From contig NZ_JAHYSS010000003.1 in assembly GCF_019802255.1 (NCBI RefSeq), positions 124,001 to 188,000 of the forward strand: a stretch of 64,000 nt of DNA, read 5' to 3'. Numbering within the stretch: position 1 is the first letter of the stretch; each line of letters begins with the position of its first letter. A program made the position numbers and the translations under genes. Source of the stretch: Pedobacter polysacchareus (GTDB lineage: Bacteria; Bacteroidota; Bacteroidia; Sphingobacteriales; Sphingobacteriaceae). The notes beneath the pieces were generated by a model. It worked only from the letters and a program-made list of their open reading frames with translations. It was not told the DNA's origin and did not search any database. Below, one piece after another: positions 1-8,869 of the stretch.

Positions 1-5
1 TCCAG

Positions 6-677
6 ATGGATACCAGCAGTTTGGTAGATAAGGTAGAAGCCAATCTTGTACAGTTACTGGTAGACAGGAAGTTGAAAATTGGAGATGTGATTCCTACAGA
101 AATAGATTTATCAAAAAATCTTGGCGTAAGTCGTACCGTTACCCGCGAAGCTTTATTGAGATTAAGAATGAGAGGACTAATAGAGACGAAAAAAAAGAAA
201 GGCTCTGTGATTACCAGCCCAGATATTTTCAGCATCATCGGTAAGTCTATGGACCCACATTTACTGGATCAGGAAACCTTAAAAGAGATTTTTGAAATGC
301 GCCTTGTTTTAGAGATAGGTATGGCTGACTTTCTCTTTCAAAATATCAGCCCTGAACACATTAAGGAGTTAAAGGAAATCGTTAAAAATGAACCTGACAC
401 CTCCGAAGATTACGTTTTCCATATTGATCATGAGATTACCTTTCATGGGAAATTGTATGAAATCACTGGAAATCAAACTTTAAAGAAGTTCCAAAAGCTA
501 TTACTTCCAGTTTTTGATTACGTACATAATAGTGGATTGTTAAAGAAACAGGCAACCATCAAAAAATTCGTTTCCCACAAAGGCCTGGTAGATATCCTGG
601 AGAACGGCTCTCCAGAACTATTTAGAAATGCGATGCGGAATCACCTGGAGAATCACTTTTTAAGAATTTTCAGCTAA
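6..677 (+). CDS. FadR-type GntR transcriptional regulator
   Basis: Ligand-responsive DNA-binding repressor or activator; relatives usually sense sugar acids or other carboxylates. Seen: a winged helix-turn-helix in about residues 10-75 (PTEIDLSKNLGVSRT, then the basic wing KKKKGS) followed by an all-helical FCD-type domain (about 85-215) with spaced His residues (HIDHEITFHG, NHLENH) as in metal/carboxylate-binding FCD pockets. At 223 aa it has the normal family length. The ATG at 6 is the first visible start, but the frame is open to the left edge, so a slightly earlier start outside the window is possible. The K+ channel gene follows 22 bp downstream on the same strand. The ligand and target genes cannot be read from the sequence. 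Confidence 0.88.
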   Translation: MDTSSLVDKVEANLVQLLVDRKLKIGDVIPTEIDLSKNLGVSRTVTREALLRLRMRGLIETKKKKGSVITSPDIFSIIGKSMDPHLLDQETLKEIFEMRLVLEIGMADFLFQNISPEHIKELKEIVKNEPDTSEDYVFHIDHEITFHGKLYEITGNQTLKKFQKLLLPVFDYVHNSGLLKKQATIKKFVSHKGLVDILENGSPELFRNAMRNHLENHFLRIFS

Positions 678-699
678 ATCCTTGAAAGAGGAGCAAAAT

Positions 700-1518
700 A
701 TGGAGAAACAGAAAAAACAGGATTGGCGGGAAAAGCTCCATGAAATTATTTATGAGTCTAACACTTATGCCGGCAAGGCATTTGATGTCGCCTTGCTGAT
801 TGCCATCTTTGCCAGCATTCTGATTGTGATGCTGGATAGCGTAAACAGTTATCATCAAAAATATGGTGGATTATTCTCTATTATAGAATGGACTTTCACA
901 GTGTTGTTCACCATAGAATATATTCTGAGGCTCATTATCATCAAACACCCTATTAATTACATCAAAAGCCCATTGGGAATTGTGGATTTACTGGCACTGA
1001 TTCCTTCCTATCTGAGTGTGATTTTTGTGGGTGGACAATCTCTCCTTGCCCTTCGTGCCTTAAGATTACTTCGTGTATTCCGGATTTTCAAACTAGGAAG
1101 ATACCTTTCGGAAATGAAATTCCTGACGGTGGCACTCCGTGGAAGTATGCGAAAAATCAGCATCTTCATGCTCACAGTACTGGCTCTTGTGGTGGTTCTT
1201 GGTTCTATTATGTACCTGGTAGAAAATCGTGAGAATGGATTTTCCAGCATCCCTGAGAGCATTTACTGGGCAATTGTGACCATTACTACCGTTGGTTACG
1301 GGGATATTTCACCTGTTACTCCATTGGGGAAATTTGTAGCTTCCTTAATCATGCTGACTGGCTATGCCATTATTGCGGTACCCACAGGGATTATTACCAC
1401 TGAGATGGCTGTTGCCGCCAGAAAGAAGGGTTTTCACCATGAAGTTTGTCCGGGTTGTGGCCGCGAAGGCCACGATGACGATGCTAAGTACTGTAAATAT
1501 TGTGCAACAAAACTTTAG
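700..1518 (+). CDS. Voltage-gated-like K+ channel with C-terminal zinc ribbon
   Basis: Inner-membrane potassium channel of the six-helix ion_trans family. Seen: several hydrophobic helices from about residue 20, an S4-like voltage sensor with repeated Arg (LRALRLLRVFRIFKLGRY), a pore loop with the K+ selectivity filter TVGYGD, a last membrane helix, then a cytoplasmic tail ending in two Cys pairs (CPGC and CKYC), which should form a zinc ribbon. The ATG at 700 was chosen over an in-frame TTG at 682 because AAAGAGGAG at 684-692 is placed like a Shine-Dalgarno for the ATG; the TTG would add only six residues. 272 aa. The gene converges on, and overlaps by 4 nt, the solute-binding-protein gene. 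What the zinc-ribbon tail does is unknown. Confidence 0.9.
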   Translation: MEKQKKQDWREKLHEIIYESNTYAGKAFDVALLIAIFASILIVMLDSVNSYHQKYGGLFSIIEWTFTVLFTIEYILRLIIIKHPINYIKSPLGIVDLLALIPSYLSVIFVGGQSLLALRALRLLRVFRIFKLGRYLSEMKFLTVALRGSMRKISIFMLTVLALVVVLGSIMYLVENRENGFSSIPESIYWAIVTITTVGYGDISPVTPLGKFVASLIMLTGYAIIAVPTGIITTEMAVAARKKGFHHEVCPGCGREGHDDDAKYCKYCATKL

Positions 1519-2330
1519 AATTCCATTCCAGAAAACCATTTCTGATAAAGTTGATCATAAATTCCGTTCTCTCTAAGCAGTTTTAAAGCTTCATTGAGCT
1601 GGTCTTTCAATTCAAGGTCTCCTTTTTTCATAGCAATGGCATATTGTGAATCAGTGCCTGGTAAAAACAGTCCGATTTTTAACTTGTCATTGTTTTGCAG
1701 AAAACCATTGGCAATTGGGGAATCATCAATTAAGGCATCAATTTCGCCAGATTCCAATTGTTCGTATAATTCTTTATTGGTGTCAGCATGCACCATATTT
1801 GCTTCAGGAAATTTATTATGTACATGACGTTCTGCTTCTGCGGCAATCCTTACCCCAATTCTTTTTTCTTTAAAATCCTTTACTTCATTGATCTGCACGT
1901 CATCAGCAGCCACTACTGCGCATAACTTGAAATGTAAATAAGGTTCGGTAAATTCAAGGATATGTTTACGGGTAGCAGTCATCGTTACTGCAGAGCAGAT
2001 CAGATCCAATTCACCTTTAAATAATTTCCCAAGGATTTTCTTCCATAAAGAAACTTCATACTGTATTTCAAAATCAAGTTGCTTGGCAATTTCGCTGAGC
2101 AGATCTACTTCAAAACCTTCAAATCTTTCAGAATTATAGTCTGAGTGCATTGGGAAGGGTGCGGCAGAGTCTAAACCGACTTTTAATACTCTCTTTAAGG
2201 CCATATTCAATTGGGGGATTAAGGGTCCAGGCGCGGCTAATTTACGATTGTAAAAGCAATTTATTCCTATACCAATTATAAAGAATGTGATGCTGGCAGA
2301 GATACAGCGGATAAAACGCAGATAAGGCAA
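1515..2330 (-). CDS. Solitary membrane-anchored amino-acid-type solute-binding protein (SBP_bac_3 fold)
   Basis: Periplasmic type II binding protein of the family that captures polar amino acids or similar small solutes. Seen: an N-terminal hydrophobic segment (residues about 8-26) serving as signal anchor, then the family hallmarks GFEVDLLSEIAKQL, ELDLICSAVTMTATR, FTEPYLHFK, RIGVRIA, GEIDALIDDSPIA and a C-terminal LNEALKLLRENGIYDQLYQKWF. 271 aa, normal length. No ABC permease or ATPase lies beside it, so it is an orphan component: it may feed a transporter elsewhere or act as a sensor. It ends tail-to-tail with the K+ channel (4-nt overlap). The substrate cannot be predicted. Confidence 0.85.
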   Translation of the reverse strand: MPYLRFIRCISASITFFIIGIGINCFYNRKLAAPGPLIPQLNMALKRVLKVGLDSAAPFPMHSDYNSERFEGFEVDLLSEIAKQLDFEIQYEVSLWKKILGKLFKGELDLICSAVTMTATRKHILEFTEPYLHFKLCAVVAADDVQINEVKDFKEKRIGVRIAAEAERHVHNKFPEANMVHADTNKELYEQLESGEIDALIDDSPIANGFLQNNDKLKIGLFLPGTDSQYAIAMKKGDLELKDQLNEALKLLRENGIYDQLYQKWFSGMEF

Positions 2331-2447
2331 TGAAAAAGAGTGGGTTATTCTGAATGTAAAAAAACAGTAACGATATCAGTCGGGGGTATTAAAAAGAATC
2401 ATTACCTTCATACCATATTTTATTATCAACTTTAAATAGCAATACGT

Positions 2448-2546
2448 ATGGTAGCTTTCTTACTTTCACTTGTGGTGATCATTATGGTGTCCGCATATTA
2501 TCTATCCTTTATTAAAAGACCTATAGATACAAGCGATCCTCATTAG
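2448..2546 (+). CDS. Possible 32-residue single-pass membrane protein
   Basis: Short ATG-to-TAG reading frame in the 244-bp space between two minus-strand genes. It would encode one hydrophobic helix (VAFLLSLVVIIMVSAYYLSF) followed by a short charged tail (KRPIDTSDPH), the look of small membrane-embedded regulators or subunits such as KdpF-like peptides. No clear ribosome binding site or TANNTTTG promoter box precedes it, and no kdp genes are present. The amphipathic layout is suggestive but chance cannot be excluded at this length. Confidence 0.3.
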   Translation: MVAFLLSLVVIIMVSAYYLSFIKRPIDTSDPH

Positions 2547-2574
2547 TTATATTTTACACATTGCTTTCTAGGAT

Positions 2575-3456
2575 TTAGGAAGCAATGTTTTCATCGTACA
2601 ATCCTATGACTTTCCAACCCTGGCTGGTTTTAATGGTCAGCAGTTTTTGTGTACTCACTACTCCATTAGGAAAAGTACAGACTTCTGTCACGATACAGGT
2701 ATTCTTATTAAATTGCTCTCTTTTAGTAAATGCGCGCTTTGCATGAGATAAATCGGGCATTCCACATTTCTTCAGACTTTCTATGTAAGCAGCCTCCAGC
2801 ACTTCTGAAGTTTCCTGAATCAGGTCAAAATCAGCCATATTGACTTCTCCCAAAACCATGCGTGCTTCTTCCCGAAAATCCTTGCAAATAATGGCTGCCT
2901 GGAGATCTTTGTTTGTGTAAGCTTGTTCTAAAGCAGTGATCGCTCCTTCCGGTGTATTAAAGTCCGGGATAAAATGATCTGCTCCGGCATCTATGGCAAT
3001 GCCGATGGATTCATCAAAGAATTGTTTTTCTACCTGCGGCAGTCCATCGCGAATTGCCCGAATGGTATATCCGCCAAGTAAGGTCCCTTGTTCTACAATC
3101 AACCAATCGGAGATCAAAGATCTGCCAACTCCTATTTCCTGTCCCAATTTTATGTTTTTCACCTGAATCGGTTCATTGCCGACTTTTCCATAGAAGTTTC
3201 CTTCCTCATCAAAATCTGGCGCTGATAGCCATAGGTGTTCTACACGTCCCTCTTCCTTTACCTTTACTTTTATAGAAAAATAATCTTGACCTAAGGTTGG
3301 TCTTTTCAGGTGTTCCTCAAAATACCACAGTGTTAACCTTGCTTTTTCTGTTGCCCAACTCAGCTCAGCATCTTCTCTGGGAATATAGCCGAGACCAAAT
3401 TCTTTTTCTCCTCCTATTGACTTGCCTTTTTTAAAAAACGACGATAAGAAACCCAT
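2575..3456 (-). CDS. DUF2314 protein with C-terminal NTF2-like domain
   Basis: Probably cytoplasmic protein of unknown function (no signal peptide). Seen: about residues 35-140 match the DUF2314 pattern, with a strand-rich core (YFSIKVKVKEEGRVEHLWLS), the FYGKVGNEP segment, GQEIGVGRSLISDW and a closing GGYTIRAIRDGLP. Residues about 165-290 (TPEGAITALEQAYTNKDLQA through TIKTSQGWKVIGLYD) look like an NTF2/SnoaL-type alpha+beta domain. 293 aa. The N-terminus MGFLSSFFKKGK is amphipathic and could touch the membrane. Flanked by unrelated genes; no operon evident. The fold assignments come from motif appearance only. Confidence 0.75.
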   Translation of the reverse strand: MGFLSSFFKKGKSIGGEKEFGLGYIPREDAELSWATEKARLTLWYFEEHLKRPTLGQDYFSIKVKVKEEGRVEHLWLSAPDFDEEGNFYGKVGNEPIQVKNIKLGQEIGVGRSLISDWLIVEQGTLLGGYTIRAIRDGLPQVEKQFFDESIGIAIDAGADHFIPDFNTPEGAITALEQAYTNKDLQAAIICKDFREEARMVLGEVNMADFDLIQETSEVLEAAYIESLKKCGMPDLSHAKRAFTKREQFNKNTCIVTEVCTFPNGVVSTQKLLTIKTSQGWKVIGLYDENIAS

Positions 3457-3573
3457 GAGCGTGTAATTTTTGGTTATATAAATATAATTATTTCTTTTAA
3501 GATTAATAAAATAAATTTAATGGTTGCTATCGAAACAAAATTTAATCGCAGTTTCTTTTGTCCTTATAATCCG

Positions 3574-3581
3574 TAAATTTG
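3574..3581 (+). promoter_or_regulatory. -7 box TAAATTTG before the GH20 gene
   Basis: Exact match to the Bacteroidota -7 consensus TANNTTTG, 27 bp before the ATG at 3609. A TTTG lies at 3557-3560, but the 13-bp spacing is shorter than usual, so the -33 element is uncertain. Confidence 0.5.
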
Positions 3582-3608
3582 CACTACACAAACCTGAAAC
3601 CAAAAATC

Positions 3609-5873
3609 ATGAATACGACTAAATGGGCTGCAGCCCTTTCTTTTGCTGCAACATTATATTTAACACCGCAAATTACGTACGCACAGGATTCATTATTTAT
3701 CATTCCAAAACCACTTGTCCAGTTAGCTAAAAAAGGGCACTATATATATACTACCCGCACAGACGTTTTTGCAAGTTCAGATTTTAAAGAAGCGGCAGCA
3801 CTGCTGAAGGAACATCCTTACCTGAAATTTGAGGAAGTAAAAACAATTAAAAATGCTAAGCACCTACCAAAACAAGGTGTTGCTTTACTGAAAGCTGCTA
3901 AAGATGATACCCTTGCCCAGGATGCTTATCGCCTGGAAATTACCCCAGACAGAATTGTGGTTACTGCACATCAGCCGCAAGCATTACTTCAAGGCATATC
4001 GACATTACGTCAGATTGCCTATACCAGAAAAGACACTAAATCTCTGCCTGCAGTATGGATCGAGGATCGACCTGCTTTCGGCTACCGTGGATTAATGCTC
4101 GACGTATCGCGTCACTTTTTACCTCTTACTTTTTTAAAAAAATACGTTGATCTTTTATCTATCTATAAGTTAAACACTTTTCATTGGCACCTCACAGATG
4201 GTGCAGGTTGGCGCCTGGAAATAAAAAAATACCCGGAACTGACCAAATTTGCAGCCTGGAGAACTGATGCCAGCTGGAAAAACTGGTGGAACAACGGCAG
4301 AAAATACGTAGAAATGGGGACCCCGAATGCTTCGGGTGGTTTTTATACTGCTGAACAAGCAAGAGAGTTGATTGCTTATGCTGCTAAAAGAGGTATAACC
4401 GTGATTCCTGAAATTGAAATGCCGGCACATAGTGAAGAGGTACTTGCTGCCTACCCTAATTTATCGTGTTATGGCCTTCCTTATAAAAATTCAGAGTTCT
4501 GTATTGGTAATGAAGATACTTTTAAATTTCTGGAGAACGTGCTGGATGAAGTTTTGGAAATATTTCCTTCCAAATACATTCACATTGGTGGAGATGAGGC
4601 AGATAAAACAGCCTGGAAGCAATGTCCAAAATGTCAGAAAGTAATTAAAGATTTTGACCTGAAAGACGAACATGGTCTTCAAAGTTATGCGATCAAAAGA
4701 ATGGAGACTTACCTGAGCAGCAAAGGAAGAAAATTAATTGGTTGGGATGAAATTCTAGAAGGTGGCTTAGCCCCTGATGCGACAGTAATGAGCTGGAGAG
4801 GCGAAAAAGGTGGTATTGAGGCGGCTAATTCAGGGCATGATGTGATCATGACACCGGGTTCGCACCTTTATCTGGATTCTTATCAGACCAACCCCATCGG
4901 TCAGCCAGAATCCATCGGTGGTTACCTTCCTTTGAAAAAGGTATACAGTTACCAGCCTGTTCCAGCGGAAATTGAGCTAACAAAGCAGAAACACATACTA
5001 GGCGTTCAGGCCAATGTATGGGCAGAATATATGCCGACCTCCAATCAGGTAGACTATATGGTTTTCCCCAGGGCAATTGCACTTTCGGAAGTGGCCTGGA
5101 CTCCGGAGAGCCATAAAAACTGGGATGATTTTCAGGCCCGTTTACAGAAACATTATCGATTATTACAACAATTTAATGTCAATTATTATCCGCCATCTAA
5201 TAACCTGAGTATCCTATCCAGCTTTGATATGACTAGTAAATTGGCACAGGTGACCATCAATTCGGAACAATTTCAGCCAGAAATCAGGTATACAATAGAC
5301 GGCAGTATACCGACCGTTAATTCTCCAATCTATAAAGATGGTATTTCCTTGAACCACAGTGGAACTGTAAAAGCAGTGATTTTCAAGGACCAGCTTCCTA
5401 TAGGGAAAATACAAGAGCTGGAAATAGATCTGCACAAAGCGATCGGAAAAAAAGTAACCTACAATAATAAATATAGCAGTAATTATCCGGCGCAAAAGGA
5501 GCTCACCTTGGTAAACGGGCAAACTGGAGATTTAACTTATGGAGATGGACAGTGGCAAGGCTTTTTAGGGGACCTGGATGTAACGATAGACCTGGAAAAT
5601 CCTCAGGCATTACAGCAACTGAAAATGAGGTATATGCAGCTGACCGGACCAGGCGTATACATGCCTGCCAACGTTAAAGTAGCACTTTCCAATGATGGAA
5701 TCAACTTTAAAGCACTTCCGCAGATAGACAACGACGTGCCTTATACGGATGATTCTTTAAGATTTAAAACTTTCCTTTTTGACCTTAAAGGCAACACTGC
5801 ACGTTATATTCGGATTACCGCAAAAAATGAGAAAAAAGGATTTATGTTTAGTGATGAAATCGTCGTTTACTAA
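3609..5873 (+). CDS. Secreted GH20 beta-N-acetylhexosaminidase
   Basis: Removes terminal beta-linked GlcNAc or GalNAc from chito-oligosaccharides and glycoconjugates in the periplasm or outside the cell. Seen: signal peptide ending near TYAQDS; GH20 N-terminal alpha+beta domain to about residue 155; (beta/alpha)8 catalytic barrel starting GYRGLMLDVSRHFLPL, containing FHWHLTDG and the catalytic Asp329-Glu330 pair in HIGGDEA; then an Ig-like chitobiase C-terminal region (RYTIDGSIPT) and a discoidin-like last 130 residues. 754 aa from the ATG. An in-frame TTG at 3579 lies inside the -7 box and is rejected as start. Catalysis is substrate-assisted in this family. Fits with the GH18 and GH109 enzymes elsewhere in the window. 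Confidence 0.95.
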   Translation: MNTTKWAAALSFAATLYLTPQITYAQDSLFIIPKPLVQLAKKGHYIYTTRTDVFASSDFKEAAALLKEHPYLKFEEVKTIKNAKHLPKQGVALLKAAKDDTLAQDAYRLEITPDRIVVTAHQPQALLQGISTLRQIAYTRKDTKSLPAVWIEDRPAFGYRGLMLDVSRHFLPLTFLKKYVDLLSIYKLNTFHWHLTDGAGWRLEIKKYPELTKFAAWRTDASWKNWWNNGRKYVEMGTPNASGGFYTAEQARELIAYAAKRGITVIPEIEMPAHSEEVLAAYPNLSCYGLPYKNSEFCIGNEDTFKFLENVLDEVLEIFPSKYIHIGGDEADKTAWKQCPKCQKVIKDFDLKDEHGLQSYAIKRMETYLSSKGRKLIGWDEILEGGLAPDATVMSWRGEKGGIEAANSGHDVIMTPGSHLYLDSYQTNPIGQPESIGGYLPLKKVYSYQPVPAEIELTKQKHILGVQANVWAEYMPTSNQVDYMVFPRAIALSEVAWTPESHKNWDDFQARLQKHYRLLQQFNVNYYPPSNNLSILSSFDMTSKLAQVTINSEQFQPEIRYTIDGSIPTVNSPIYKDGISLNHSGTVKAVIFKDQLPIGKIQELEIDLHKAIGKKVTYNNKYSSNYPAQKELTLVNGQTGDLTYGDGQWQGFLGDLDVTIDLENPQALQQLKMRYMQLTGPGVYMPANVKVALSNDGINFKALPQIDNDVPYTDDSLRFKTFLFDLKGNTARYIRITAKNEKKGFMFSDEIVVY

Positions 5874-5950
5874 CGATAAATAAAGACTTGTGATGTGCGT
5901 CACTTTGTAATCCAGCGCAATTTCGGTTATTTGTATCAAGAAAAGATTTT

Positions 5951-7222
5951 ATGAATGTAGGAATCATTGGTCTGGGAGATATGGGGAAAATGTATGCCAA
6001 AGGTTTTGCCAAGGCAGGATATCCCGTATATGGTTCAGATCTCCCGCAAAGGCGGACACAACTGGAAGAAGAATTGAATCCTTTAGGCATTTCCATCCTT
6101 TATGATGGCAAAGAAGTGTCACGCATCTGCGATGTGATTTTTTATGCGGTAGAATCTGAACGGATTGAAGAAGTGCTAGGATGGTACGGCAGTTCTACGA
6201 AATATGGAGCTATTGTGGCTGGACAAACTTCTGTAAAGCATCCTGAGATTATGGCATTTGAAAAGCACCTGCCTAAAGATGTACATATCATCACCTGTCA
6301 TTCCCTTCATGGCCCTGGCTTTGATCCTGCAGGACAAAAAATGATTGTGATCCCACACAGAACTACAGCGGAAGCTTACCAGAGAATGACGGACCTCCTC
6401 TCCTGTTTAGGCTCAGAAATGGTCGAAATGAAGGATTATAATGACCATGACCGTATTGTTGCTGATACTCAGGCAGCGACACATGTTGGCTTTGAAAGTA
6501 TGGGGACTGCCTGGGCTAGTGCAGGTTTTTTCCCTTGGGAAAATGCTTCTTATCTGGGCGGAATAGACAACGTGAAAATTCTGACTACACTGAGGATTTT
6601 CAGTTATAAAGCACACATTTATGCAGGTCTCGCCGTATTAAACCCCTTTGCCCGTCAGCAGGTAAAACGATATGCACAATCGGAATCTGAGCTTTTCAAA
6701 ATGATGATCATGGAAGAAGAACAGGATTTCAGAGCCAGGCTTTATAAAGTACGGGATTTTGTTTTCCATGAAAGCAGAAAGCCGCTGTTACTGGATGATC
6801 AGATCATGAGGGAATTCTCGCTTTCTGCCAGTCCAGGAGTTAGAAAAGCGAATTCCCACCTTAGTTTACTGAGTATGGCAGATGCCTGGTATCATTTAAA
6901 TACCAACCCTTATGACAATTTGATCTGCCAGACTCCGCCCTTTCGCCTGAGACTTGGGATTGTAGAATACCTTTTCCGCAATGAAGAACTGTTGGAGGAA
7001 TCGATCACAGCTGCCTTATTCGATAAAAGCATACGTGCAGACGACCTCGAATTTCATTCCGCAGTGCGCGAATGGGCTTCTATCATTGGTTATGGGGATA
7101 TGGAAGGTTATAAACAGCATTTCGATCAAACCAAGCTATTTTTTAAAGATCGATTGGAGCATGGGCGTGAACAGAGTTCTCAAATGATCAAGAGATTATC
7201 TGATCAAACCTATTTACCTTAA
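5951..7222 (+). CDS. Prephenate dehydrogenase of the fungal (Tyr1-like) type
   Basis: Predicted to oxidise and decarboxylate prephenate to 4-hydroxyphenylpyruvate in tyrosine synthesis, in the cytoplasm. Seen: Rossmann start GIIGLGDMGKMYAKGFAKAG; GQTSVKHPEIMAFEKHLPKD; the active-site-like HSLHGP; ADTQAATHVGFESMGTAW; YAGLAVLNPFARQQ; NSHLSLLSMADAWY; and a C-terminal block EYLFRNEELLEE...DKSIRADDLEF...VREWAS. 423 aa, against about 280-370 for ordinary bacterial TyrA. Known from memory: these blocks run in the same order through yeast TYR1 with high similarity, whereas usual Bacteroidota TyrA proteins are shorter and different. No aromatic-pathway neighbour: GH20 lies upstream, ribB converges 19 bp away. 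The family call is strong; the donor lineage is inference. Confidence 0.85.
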   Translation: MNVGIIGLGDMGKMYAKGFAKAGYPVYGSDLPQRRTQLEEELNPLGISILYDGKEVSRICDVIFYAVESERIEEVLGWYGSSTKYGAIVAGQTSVKHPEIMAFEKHLPKDVHIITCHSLHGPGFDPAGQKMIVIPHRTTAEAYQRMTDLLSCLGSEMVEMKDYNDHDRIVADTQAATHVGFESMGTAWASAGFFPWENASYLGGIDNVKILTTLRIFSYKAHIYAGLAVLNPFARQQVKRYAQSESELFKMMIMEEEQDFRARLYKVRDFVFHESRKPLLLDDQIMREFSLSASPGVRKANSHLSLLSMADAWYHLNTNPYDNLICQTPPFRLRLGIVEYLFRNEELLEESITAALFDKSIRADDLEFHSAVREWASIIGYGDMEGYKQHFDQTKLFFKDRLEHGREQSSQMIKRLSDQTYLP

Positions 7223-7241
7223 AAGCCGTTTATCTTGTTAT

Positions 7242-7898
7242 TCAGTCAGTAAATACGGGGATTTTTTTGGGCTCAGCGACTTTTTGTTTCCGGAGGTAAA
7301 CAATAAGGTCTTCAATAGAAACGATTTTCAATTGATGCTTTGCTGCAATTTTTATCAGATCTGGCATCCGTGCCATTTCTCCGTCTTCTTTCAGAATCTC
7401 GACCAATACGCCGGCTGGAGCCATCCCTGCCAAACGTGCAAGATCTACTGTAGCTTCCGTGTGTCCTGGCCTGGCCAATACACCGCCCTCTGCAGCGCGT
7501 AATGGAAAAATATGCCCCGGTCTTCCCAGGTCATAACCTTTAATCTCCGGATCGATTAAGGCACGGATGGTTTTGGAACGATCAGAAGCAGAAATCCCAG
7601 TAGTACAGTCTTTACCTAATAAATCCACAGAAATGGTGAAACTGGTTTCGTAAGCGGCAGTGTTCTGTTTAACCATTTGAGGAAGTTCAAGTTCATCACA
7701 ACGCTGAGCAGTCAACGGTGCACAAACTAATCCACGGCCATGGGTGACCATAAAATTGATGACCTCTGGGCTTGCATTTTGCGCGGTGCTAATAAAATCA
7801 CCTTCATTTTCCCTGTTTTCATCGTCTACTACAATGATTACTTTTCCCTCTTTTAATGCTTCAATTGCTTCAGGAATTGTATTCAGTTTAATTTCCAT
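7242..7898 (-). CDS. ribB: 3,4-dihydroxy-2-butanone-4-phosphate synthase
   Basis: Converts ribulose 5-phosphate to 3,4-dihydroxy-2-butanone 4-phosphate plus formate, supplying the four-carbon unit of riboflavin. Seen: the metal/substrate signature [11 protein letters not shown] near residue 26, [31 protein letters not shown] and [14 protein letters not shown]. At 218 aa it is the stand-alone enzyme; there is no fused GTP cyclohydrolase II domain, which many bacteria carry as RibBA. It lies 96 bp behind the AraC gene on the same strand but has its own -7 box. That short space has no room for an FMN riboswitch. Confidence 0.96.
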   Translation of the reverse strand: MEIKLNTIPEAIEALKEGKVIIVVDDENRENEGDFISTAQNASPEVINFMVTHGRGLVCAPLTAQRCDELELPQMVKQNTAAYETSFTISVDLLGKDCTTGISASDRSKTIRALIDPEIKGYDLGRPGHIFPLRAAEGGVLARPGHTEATVDLARLAGMAPAGVLVEILKEDGEMARMPDLIKIAAKHQLKIVSIEDLIVYLRKQKVAEPKKIPVFTD

Positions 7899-7926
7899 GC
7901 TATCTTATCGCTTAATTACTAAGCTG

Positions 7927-7934
7927 CAAAGGTA
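7927..7934 (-). promoter_or_regulatory. -7 box TACCTTTG before ribB
   Basis: CAAAGGTA on the plus strand reads TACCTTTG on the minus strand, an exact TANNTTTG match placed 29 bp before the ribB ATG. It implies ribB can be transcribed apart from the araC-type gene. Confidence 0.5.
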
Positions 7935-7994
7935 TCTGGAAACCATTTCAAATTTTAGGACAATGCAAGCCTTTATTGGCACTTTTGAATACAA

Positions 7995-8861
7995 CTAATT
8001 CATTTTTAGCTTACGAAAAGCAGCTGGACTCAAGCCTTCTTGCTTCTTAAACTGTCTGGAGAAATAAGAAAAGTCGGTAAATCCAAGTTCAGCCGCAATC
8101 TGCCCTACAGTGAGGTGGCCATGAATCAACATTCTTTTGGCTTCCAGTAATAGGCGTTCTCTGATGGTTTCACCAGCTGTTTTTCCGGTAATTGCTTTTA
8201 CTAATTCGTTGAGCTGTGCCGTTGTTATAAAAAGGGAATCCGCAAAAAAGGAAAGTCTTGTTTCCTCTTTATAATGGCATTCAACAAGTTTTTTGAATTT
8301 CTTAACCCTGGTTACCTGCAGGTTGTCCTTTGCTGGAACAGGTGCTTCAGCGACCATTCTTTTGATTTGAAAAAGGAAAGTCAGGAGTAAGTGACGGATG
8401 ACATGTGCAGAACGGTCCACTCTTGCTGTTTCCAGATGGAGCATATTTAGAGAGGCAGAGAGTCCATTTAATTCTTTTTCTACCAATTTTAAAGCTGGCT
8501 TAGTATAAGTGTTTTCCATAAAAGAGAGCCCTTTAAGTACATCCTGCCCACCATCGCTTAAGGCTAAGAAATCCTCCGTAAACATCACACTGTATCCCCT
8601 TAAATCTTCTTCTTTCTCCAATTCGTGAATTTGTCCTGGAGCGATAAAAAAGATCGAATCCAGGGACAATTCAAAAGAATGCTGATCTATAGTATGCAAA
8701 GAAGGTCCCTTTTCCAGCCATAAAATTTCATAGAAACTATGTTTATGGGGCCAGACCATATTTATAGGGCGTCCAACATTTTCAAATCTATCCATGATAA
8801 ACTGATTCGGAATTGTACATGGAGAGCTGAAGTCTTCAATATGATAAGTCGTAATCATCAT
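7995..8861 (-). CDS. AraC-family regulator with N-terminal cupin domain
   Basis: DNA-binding regulator. Seen: N-terminal sensing domain with a cupin-like stretch (WPHKHSFYEILWLEKG, SIFFIAPGQIHELE) and a C-terminal double helix-turn-helix of about 100 residues ending in the AraC signature (VGQIAAELGFTDFSYFSRQFKKQEGLSPAAFR). 288 aa, the usual length. It starts 8 bp after the ASCH-like gene, so the two are probably co-transcribed. The ligand is unknown; relatives with this layout respond to sugars or small metabolites. Confidence 0.92.
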   Translation of the reverse strand: MMITTYHIEDFSSPCTIPNQFIMDRFENVGRPINMVWPHKHSFYEILWLEKGPSLHTIDQHSFELSLDSIFFIAPGQIHELEKEEDLRGYSVMFTEDFLALSDGGQDVLKGLSFMENTYTKPALKLVEKELNGLSASLNMLHLETARVDRSAHVIRHLLLTFLFQIKRMVAEAPVPAKDNLQVTRVKKFKKLVECHYKEETRLSFFADSLFITTAQLNELVKAITGKTAGETIRERLLLEAKRMLIHGHLTVGQIAAELGFTDFSYFSRQFKKQEGLSPAAFRKLKMN

Positions 8862-8869
8862 ACCGTTGC

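Noticed and set aside
682..699. TTG start for the K+ channel
   Set aside because: The Shine-Dalgarno-like AAAGAGGAG is correctly placed for ATG 700, not for TTG 682.
7899..7994. FMN riboswitch in front of ribB
   Set aside because: The 96-bp space is too short and lacks the conserved RFN helices; a simple promoter box explains it.
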